From assembly GCA_964548165.1 (NCBI GenBank), contig CAZJQD010000024.1, positions 36,481 to 58,058 on the forward strand: 21,578 nucleotides of DNA, in the 5' to 3' direction. Positions within the stretch are counted from its first letter, which is position 1. Each line of letters starts with the position of its first letter. This document shows positions 17,501-21,578 of this stretch, piece by piece. Under the pieces are notes generated by a model. It was given only the letters and a program-made list of their open reading frames with translations. It had not been told where the DNA came from and did no database searches. This stretch comes from CAZJQD01 sp964548165 [NCBI: uncultured bacterium] (GTDB taxonomy: Bacteria; UBA8481). A program made the position numbers and the translations under genes.

Positions 17501-17935
17501 GGTCGTGGCCGCCACCCACATCACGGGCTGGTCGGCGATGTTGAGCTTCTGGATGAGCGGCGGATCCATCTCGTCGGGTAGGAGGCGCTGGGCCGCGGCA
17601 ACGCGATCACGCACCTCCTGCACCGCGACGTCGATGTCCTTCTCCAGGGCGAACTCCACGACCACGGTCGCGGATCCGAAGGAGGAGAGCGAAGTGATCG
17701 ACTCGATCTGCTGGAGCGTGGCGACCTCGTCCTCGAGGATCTTCGCCACCGTCAGCTCCATGACCTCGGGGCTGGCGCCCTGGAGCTGGGCGATCACGGT
17801 GACGACCGGGAACTCGACCTCCGGGTAGAGGTCGACGCCCATCCCCGCGTATCCGATCGCGCCGAAGACGATCGTGCAGATCGCGATGACCAGCGTGAAG
17901 ACAGGTCGGTCGATCGAGAGCTCGGAGAGCTTCAC
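14516..17935 (-). CDS. RND-family efflux permease with extra membrane hairpins
   Basis: A 1139-residue inner-membrane proton-driven exporter of the AcrB/Mdt (HAE1-like) type. It has an N-terminal helix with the typical LSIDRPVFTLVIAI start, two large periplasmic loops, and the TM4 proton-relay pair D398-D399 in GMVVDDAIVVIENI. The conserved TM10 Lys is present in GIVTKNGILLVDYAN. The usual length is about 1030-1050. The excess is explained by a hydrophobic hairpin at about 499-540, after the sixth helix, and a second pair at about 1066-1116, after the twelfth. The GTG start is 3 nt after the adaptor's stop. It works with the adaptor and TolC-like channel encoded upstream. Substrate cannot be read from the sequence. 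Confidence 0.95.
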   Translation of the reverse strand: MKLSELSIDRPVFTLVIAICTIVFGAIGYAGMGVDLYPEVEFPVVTVIAQLQGASPEVMELTVAKILEDEVATLQQIESITSLSSFGSATVVVEFALEKDIDVAVQEVRDRVAAAQRLLPDEMDPPLIQKLNIADQPVMWVAATTEGDYWTMARWVDQVAQDRLQQVPGVGAIVLGAFRNRAYRVWLDPEALAGRGLGPLDVAATIRAQHVERPAGRAEGTERDVAIRVFGEFEDAEDLGSLILRGGEAPVRLRDVARVEADLADAQSIARFNGVSTVGMGIRKQSGSNTVQVVERIKEFLPQLEAGAPPGVKLQIAFDSARFIKSSIAGVQFDVVFGALLTILVIYLFLRSARATVITALAIPTSLISTFALMSAGGFTMNNLTMLALSLSVGMVVDDAIVVIENIYRHLEEGMKPFDAARAAMGEIGFAIIVSTLSVVAVFLPIAYMKGIIGRFFFQFGLTVSFALFVSLIIALTLTPMLSARLLARGDERRRMPRLQFWALLTAVTAVICGIIWRFLGEWQSVALVAASLIGFGLLREPFEPMYEAMERRYRVLLRWALGHRGLVLTGAVLFFGLGAALAASPLVSKEFARPADEGRFIIRWEAPLGTSLEATDRLTRMVEEKVLAQPEVAGAFVATGFGGGGAPQPNIGLAFINMTERHARERSQDDVMTALRKELATVAGLIIFVDRITPIGGGQRQTDVQYVMKGPDLEQLAILANTIVERLRKSGGFADVDANLDLEKPEARVRIDRDRAELLGVSAAEITDAINMMMGGSDVAYLKEGGDRYFIRVRADRATNREPSDIGRILVRARDGRIVELSNVVTVEEGVGPNIINRYNRQRAASLFANLSGKPLGEAIAELEAMLRDVLPQDGLYTAEIAGSSKTFKQAFQYLMQALILSLLVIYLLLAAQFESFVHPFTIMMTVPLAITGVFAALAVGGLSLDVFSFIGIVMLVGIVTKNGILLVDYANLLREGGMTRSEAVLQAGPVRLRPVLMTAATTIIGMVPVLAAYSEGGETRASMGAAVVGGMFTSTPLTLLVIPVVYTVVEDVIGWARGRVNFFRRAVIVAGALAVVAGAIADFARDNRTEAMGAAAVTLVAVMLLAAVAVGLADGWRYWRRKGRAATSGPVRVAGTE

Positions 17936-17938
17936 GGG

Positions 17939-19144
17939 CTAGCGGGCGACCGCGTCTCGGGCCGGGGATCCGGGGGCGTAGGGCGCGTAGGCCGGGCGAC
18001 GATCGGCGCGCGGCTCGACGCGAAGACCCGGCGTCAGCATGCTGGCGCCCAGGGTGACGATCTCCTCTCCCTGCTTCAACCCCTCGAGAACCTCGACCCA
18101 TCCCTCCGCCTCGAGGCCCACGCGGATATCGGCGCGACGGACCGTCGTCCCGGAATCGCCCGGCGCGATCACCAGGACATACTTCGCGCCCGTCACCTCG
18201 GTGCGCACGGAGGATACGGGCACCGCCACCACGCCGGCGCGACGCTCGAGCACGAACTGGACACGGCTGAAGGAGCCCGGGCGGAGGCGCCGAAGCGCGT
18301 TCGCAACCACGATCTCGATCTTCACCGTTCGCGTGCCCGGATCGACGGACGGCGAGACCCGGAAGATGCGCCCGGTCGTCGTCTCGCCGGCTACCTCGAC
18401 AAGCACGCTGTCTCCCTCGTGAAGGCGGGACGCCAGCCGCTCCGGCACGTGACACTCCGCGCGCAGGACGTCGATGGGCGCCACCTCGATGAGGAGTTGT
18501 CCCGGGGCCACCATCTCGCCGAGGTTCACGGGGCGGCGCGTGACGACGCCGGCGCGAGGCGCCCGGATCACATGCTTGGCAAGGACGGCCCTGCTCGTGC
18601 CCATCCCCGATCGCAGGGCCGCCGCCGACGCCTCCGCCAGGGCCACGCGGTCCTCGGCGGCATCGAGCTCCTGCCGCGAGGCGACGCCGCCCTCCGCCAA
18701 CTGGCGCGTGCGCTCGAGGTCGCGACGCGCGGCCATGAGCGAAACCTCGGCCTGTCGCACGCGATCCCCGCTCTCGGCCACCTGGGCGGACGGGACGGCC
18801 GGATCCAGCCGTACCAGTTCCTCGCCCGCCTTCACGTCGTCGCCCTCGTCGAAGGGAAGCAACACGACGCGGCCCACGACCTCGGCCCCCAGCATCGCCG
18901 CGTCCGGCGCCACGAGCGTGGCCATCTCGGTGTAGATCTGCTCCAGGTCCCTCACCGGCGCGGCGATGACCTCGACCGGCAGGGGCGGGCGCTCAACCTT
19001 CGGCTTCTCGCCGCCGCACCCGGCGCCGCAGAGTCCCAGGGCGGCCACGAACGCGAGCAGGATCGCGCCTCGCGCCGCGCGAGCACCCGGCGAGCGCCCC
19101 CGCGCCCCGCGACACCATACCAACCGCGACAACGAGCTGCTCAT
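17939..19144 (-). CDS. RND periplasmic adaptor (membrane fusion protein)
   Basis: A 401-residue adaptor of the HlyD/AcrA type. The N-terminus has a basic region, a hydrophobic segment (27-40) and C43 in CGAGC as a possible lipidation site (Gly, not Leu, at -3). Two lipoyl half-motifs (GRVVLLPFDEGDDVKAGEEL at about 91-110, and RAPRAGVVTRRPVNLGEMVA) bracket a coiled-coil hairpin (about 113-185). Beta-barrel and membrane-proximal domains follow. It links the RND permease to the outer-membrane channel. Its ATG overlaps the stop of the channel gene by four bases, and it ends 3 nt before the permease. Confidence 0.93.
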   Translation of the reverse strand: MSSSLSRLVWCRGARGRSPGARAARGAILLAFVAALGLCGAGCGGEKPKVERPPLPVEVIAAPVRDLEQIYTEMATLVAPDAAMLGAEVVGRVVLLPFDEGDDVKAGEELVRLDPAVPSAQVAESGDRVRQAEVSLMAARRDLERTRQLAEGGVASRQELDAAEDRVALAEASAAALRSGMGTSRAVLAKHVIRAPRAGVVTRRPVNLGEMVAPGQLLIEVAPIDVLRAECHVPERLASRLHEGDSVLVEVAGETTTGRIFRVSPSVDPGTRTVKIEIVVANALRRLRPGSFSRVQFVLERRAGVVAVPVSSVRTEVTGAKYVLVIAPGDSGTTVRRADIRVGLEAEGWVEVLEGLKQGEEIVTLGASMLTPGLRVEPRADRRPAYAPYAPGSPARDAVAR

Positions 19145-20835
19145 GGACCCTCTCCGCTTCTCACGATGACATCAACACTCCCGCAGGCGCGCACCAGCCT
19201 CGCCAGCCCCAGGCGGTAACTCCACGCGGCCTCGGCCTCGGCGCGATCCGCTTCGCTCACCGCCAGGGACGCCTGGATCACATCGAGCGCCGTCGCGCGC
19301 CCGGCTTCGAAGGCGACGCGCGCCATCCGGAGCGCCTCCGCCGACGACCGCGCGCCGGCGCGCCGCGCCGCCAGGGCCTCTCGAGCGGATCCCAGGTCGT
19401 AGTAGATGGCGCGAACTTCACGGAGAGCGTCGAGGCGGGCTCTCTCGGCCCGCGCGGCGAGCTCGCGCGTCGTCGCCGCCTGGCGCGCCGCGGCCTCGCG
19501 AGCCCGGAAGCCGTCGAAGATCGGCACCGTCACCCCGACGCCGCCGAAGACCGAGGACTGCTCCGTGCCGTACGTCGGCGGCAGCGAGGTGATGTAGTCG
19601 TGAGCGGTCCAGCTCCCCGACGCCACCGCGTCGATGCTCGGCAGGCTCTGCGCCCGCTCGTAGCGTTCCAGGATCTCCGATCCGCGGAGCCTGTGGGCGT
19701 ACAGCGCCAGCTCGGGGCGTTCCTGGAGACAGGTGGATTCCGCGCGCGCCGGCGGCACGGGAAGGTCGCCCGTCCCGAGAGAGCCCATGACCTCGGGCGC
19801 GACGGAGGCCGGGAGGCCCAGGGCCGTGGCCAGCCGCTCGCGCGCCGCATCCGCCTCCGCCTGCGCCGCGACCGCGCGGGCCAGGGACGCCGCTTCCTCG
19901 GCCTCCGCTCGCGTCACGTCGAAACGCGTGCCCACGCCGGCGTCCTCGCGAGCCCGGGCGCGCACGACCAGCTCGTTTGCCACGGTGACGGCCTCGCGCG
20001 CCACCTCGCGGCGGCGCGATGCGAGCAGCAGATTCAGCCACGCGCTCTCCACGCCGAACCGCACCGCGCTCTGGGCCTCGGCCGCCTGCGCGAGGGCGGC
20101 GGCCTCCTCCACCCCCGCCGCCGCGATCGCCAGCGAGAGCCTGCCGAACGTGAAGAGGGGCTGGTTGACGGTGACCGTTCCCGTCCAGTAGTGCTCGTCG
20201 ACAGCGGGCGGAAAGACCGAACGGATGGTCTCGTGACGACGCCAGGCGCCGGACGCATTGACCTGCGGCAACGCGGAGGCGCGGGCGACGCCGATCAGCG
20301 CCTGCGTGCGCTCGAGATTGGCCGCCGCCATGCGGATCTCGGGCGCTCGCGCAAGCCCCAGCGCGATGGCGGCCTCCAGCGAGAGCGGGGGATGAGCCGA
20401 CAGCGGCGCGTCGGGTCGCAGGTGATCGGGCCAGAGCGGCAGGAGCGGGGGGGCGGAGACGACCTCCTCCCCCAGCGCCACGCGGTCGGCGTGATCGAGT
20501 TGAGGCTGGGCAGAAGGAGAGAGCGCCGCAACGGCGACCGCGCCACCGGCTGTCGCGGCCATCGCGGAGGCGGCCGCATCATCGGCTCCGGCGACCGGCG
20601 CGACGGCGGCGAACCGATCCGGGAGCCGCAGCTCGCGGCCGACCTCGATGACGTAAGGCGAGGGAATGGCGTTCAGGGAGGCGATCGCCTGCCATCGGCT
20701 CCCATCCCCAAGCTCACGGGCCGCGATCTTCCAGAGCGTGTCGCCCGGAAGAACGCGCGTGGTCATGGGCTCCGCCAGGACGCCGGCGGCACCCAGGACC
20801 AGGGCGACCAGGAGCCCCGACCATCTCGCGCTCAC
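19141..20835 (-). CDS. LysM-TolC fusion outer-membrane efflux channel
   Basis: A 564-residue protein. A signal peptide (1-21, ending VLA) is followed by a LysM domain (about 26-72: VLPGDTLWKIAARELGDGSR, with IEVGRELRLPD closing). A low-complexity linker (75-145) precedes a TolC/OEP domain (about 150-560) with two repeats of long helices and strands, including SLEAAIALGLARAPEIRMAA and PIFDGFRAREA. LysM binds N-acetylglucosamine polymers such as peptidoglycan. TolC-type channels span the outer membrane with their helices in the periplasm, so LysM would anchor the channel to the cell wall. GTG start overlapping the MarR stop (GTGA), and TGA overlapping the adaptor's ATG, show tight coupling. Confidence 0.92.
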   Translation of the reverse strand: MSARWSGLLVALVLGAAGVLAEPMTTRVLPGDTLWKIAARELGDGSRWQAIASLNAIPSPYVIEVGRELRLPDRFAAVAPVAGADDAAASAMAATAGGAVAVAALSPSAQPQLDHADRVALGEEVVSAPPLLPLWPDHLRPDAPLSAHPPLSLEAAIALGLARAPEIRMAAANLERTQALIGVARASALPQVNASGAWRRHETIRSVFPPAVDEHYWTGTVTVNQPLFTFGRLSLAIAAAGVEEAAALAQAAEAQSAVRFGVESAWLNLLLASRRREVAREAVTVANELVVRARAREDAGVGTRFDVTRAEAEEAASLARAVAAQAEADAARERLATALGLPASVAPEVMGSLGTGDLPVPPARAESTCLQERPELALYAHRLRGSEILERYERAQSLPSIDAVASGSWTAHDYITSLPPTYGTEQSSVFGGVGVTVPIFDGFRAREAAARQAATTRELAARAERARLDALREVRAIYYDLGSAREALAARRAGARSSAEALRMARVAFEAGRATALDVIQASLAVSEADRAEAEAAWSYRLGLARLVRACGSVDVIVRSGEGP

Positions 20836-21449
20836 GACGCTGTCCCCTTCTCGCTCATGACCACGCTCTCTACGGTCTCCTCGAGAGGCAGTCGGAGGTC
20901 GCGGATCAGCGCGACCAGGCTGGACCGCACGCCCGGCGAGACGGGAGCGAAGAGCTCTTGCAGGGACCGGCGATAGATCGGCCGCGCCCGGCGAACGGCG
21001 GCTTCGCCCTTCGCCGTGATGGTCAGGGTGCGGCGGCGGCGATCAGAGGCGGAGGCCCGGCTCGCCACGAGCCGCGCCGTGACCATGCGATCGACGAGGC
21101 CCGAGAGGTTGGGACGGGAGCAGACCATGATGGCGCGCAGATCGTCCTGCCCCATGCCGTCCGGCCGGCGCGCGAGGATCTCGAGGATGCCATACTGCTG
21201 GGGCGTCAGGCCGACGCGATCGAGGACCTCTCCGATGAAGCGAAAGAGCAGGTGGTAGACGCGGCCAATCTCCAGGACCAGCTCGCGCTCCGGCGTGATC
21301 TCATCGCGGCCGATGCCGAGCATCTCCAGGATGTCCGTGGTCGCCGCCACCTCTTGCTGTGGCGCACCGGGCCGCCGCGCACCGGGCCGCCGCGCACCGG
21401 ACCGCCGCGCACCCGCAGGCGCACCTCTCCCTTTACCCTTCGCGACCAT
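20832..21449 (-). CDS. MarR-family transcriptional regulator with basic RRPGA-repeat tail
   Basis: A 205-residue regulator. Residues 1-35 are a basic Ala/Gly/Arg/Pro tail containing RRPGA repeats. The MarR winged helix spans about 55-185 (LTPQQYGILEILARRPDGMG, then RPNLSGLVDRMVTARLV and the SDRRRRTLTITAKGEAAV wing). Family members are dimeric repressors released by small phenolic or other ligands. It is the first gene of the RND operon and overlaps the channel gene by four bases. An inverted repeat directly at its promoter suggests autorepression of the whole operon. ATG 21449 fits the promoter; ATG at residue 43 is an alternative lacking the tail. Confidence 0.92.
   Translation of the reverse strand: MVAKGKGRGAPAGARRSGARRPGARRPGAPQQEVAATTDILEMLGIGRDEITPERELVLEIGRVYHLLFRFIGEVLDRVGLTPQQYGILEILARRPDGMGQDDLRAIMVCSRPNLSGLVDRMVTARLVASRASASDRRRRTLTITAKGEAAVRRARPIYRRSLQELFAPVSPGVRSSLVALIRDLRLPLEETVESVVMSEKGTAS
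21364..21408 (-). repeat. Three tandem 15-bp units in the MarR N-terminus
   Basis: On the plus strand GCACCGGGCCGCCGC occurs at 21364-21378 and 21379-21393, with a one-base variant at 21394-21408. Translated leftward they encode (R/S)RRPGA-type pentapeptides in a disordered basic tail. This is an independent case of in-frame 15-bp repeats, as in the first gene of the window. Confidence 0.9.
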
Positions 21450-21451
21450 CG

Positions 21452-21471
21452 ATAGTTAGCCTATGAACTAT
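21452..21471. promoter_or_regulatory. Candidate MarR operator ATAGTT-N8-AACTAT
   Basis: ATAGTT (21452-21457) and AACTAT (21466-21471) form a perfect 6-bp inverted repeat with an 8-nt centre, a size typical of MarR sites. It ends 2 nt before the MarR ATG and covers the -10 region, so a bound dimer would block RNA polymerase. Confidence 0.6.
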
Positions 21472-21486
21472 TGCCCGCCCGGTCAA
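21458..21486 (-). promoter_or_regulatory. Sigma-70-type promoter of the MarR-RND operon
   Basis: On the minus strand TTGACC (21486-21481), a 17-nt spacer and TAGGCT (21463-21458) form a -35/-10 pair. The expected start near 21451 leaves only about two bases before the ATG at 21449, implying a leaderless or nearly leaderless message. No clear Shine-Dalgarno is present. The -10 match is modest. Confidence 0.5.
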
Positions 21487-21493
21487 GAACCGC

Positions 21494-21518
21494 CGCGCCC
21501 CGGGCTCGCCGGGGCGCG
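21494..21518 (-). terminator. 10-bp GC hairpin upstream of the MarR promoter
   Basis: CGCGCCCCGG (21494-21503) pairs perfectly with CCGGGGCGCG (21509-21518) around a 5-nt loop. On the minus strand it is followed by GCGGTTCTTG, a poor U-tract. It probably ends transcription from whatever lies to the right, insulating the MarR promoter. Confidence 0.45.
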
Positions 21519-21578
21519 GGAGGACCGAGTATCCCAGGTCCTGGGCGATCTGCGTGTAGGTGGCCGCGCTCTTCTGAA
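21519..21578. other. Right edge, unresolved
   Basis: Sixty bases up to the window end. One minus frame reads KSAATYTQIAQDLGYSVLP and could be the end of a gene entering from the right. That frame has no stop until inside the MarR gene, so I do not call it. Confidence 0.2.

Noticed and set aside
21473-21578. C-terminal end of another minus-strand gene entering from the right
   Set aside because: The best-looking frame has no stop before the MarR gene, and the frames that do stop look non-coding; too short to decide.

Overview
The window is bacterial, roughly two-thirds G+C by eye, and clearly from a diderm (Gram-negative type) cell. It encodes an RND pump with a periplasmic adaptor and a TolC-like outer-membrane channel, and an MCE (MlaD-type) lipid-transport-like protein. 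No rRNA, tRNA, CRISPR array, integrase or IS transposase is visible, so the phylum cannot be fixed. A signalling-rich, high-GC lineage such as Myxococcota, Acidobacteriota, Gemmatimonadota or Eisenbacteria is only a guess.

Layout. (A) 1-6790, plus strand. A REC-HPt phosphorelay protein, entering from the left edge, is translationally coupled to an MCE transporter-like cassette: a diverged MlaE-like permease, an ABC ATPase-like protein whose catalytic motifs are all degraded, and an MCE protein. A second REC-HPt protein follows, and then a run of small envelope or stress proteins (YggT-like, CsbD-like, a glycine-zipper protein, and a small membrane protein with a GGH..TG..H.H motif). Coding is nearly gapless, with several start/stop overlaps. 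(B) 6633-6853, minus strand: a decayed remnant of the 3' end of a hybrid histidine kinase, a diverged duplicate of the kinase 2 kb away. It is antisense to the end of the last plus-strand gene. (C) 6860-11760, minus strand. This is a signalling group: HTH-REC regulator, then a membrane-bound (MASE1-like) hybrid histidine kinase, then an HDOD protein with two receiver-like domains. It is preceded by an AT-rich control region with repeated motifs. (D) 11776-13283, minus strand: an EAL c-di-GMP phosphodiesterase with a C-terminal sensor-like domain and a small downstream ORF, behind a near-consensus sigma-54 promoter. (E) 13367-21486, minus strand. This is a compact five-gene efflux operon: MarR regulator, LysM-TolC fusion, adaptor, enlarged RND permease and an HExxH exported protein. 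A MarR-like operator lies over a promoter that would give a nearly leaderless mRNA.

How the genes may work together. Region A looks like a phosphorelay physically linked to an MCE/Mla-like envelope complex that has lost ATP hydrolysis. This is the best candidate for an undescribed system. Two REC-HPt proteins, which need an external kinase, bracket an apparently ATPase-dead MlaE-F-D set. Regions C and D add a two-component/HDOD branch and a c-di-GMP branch. Region E is a substrate-inducible efflux pump, tied to peptidoglycan through LysM. No experiment or database search stands behind these statements; family assignments rest on motifs read from the translated sequence.
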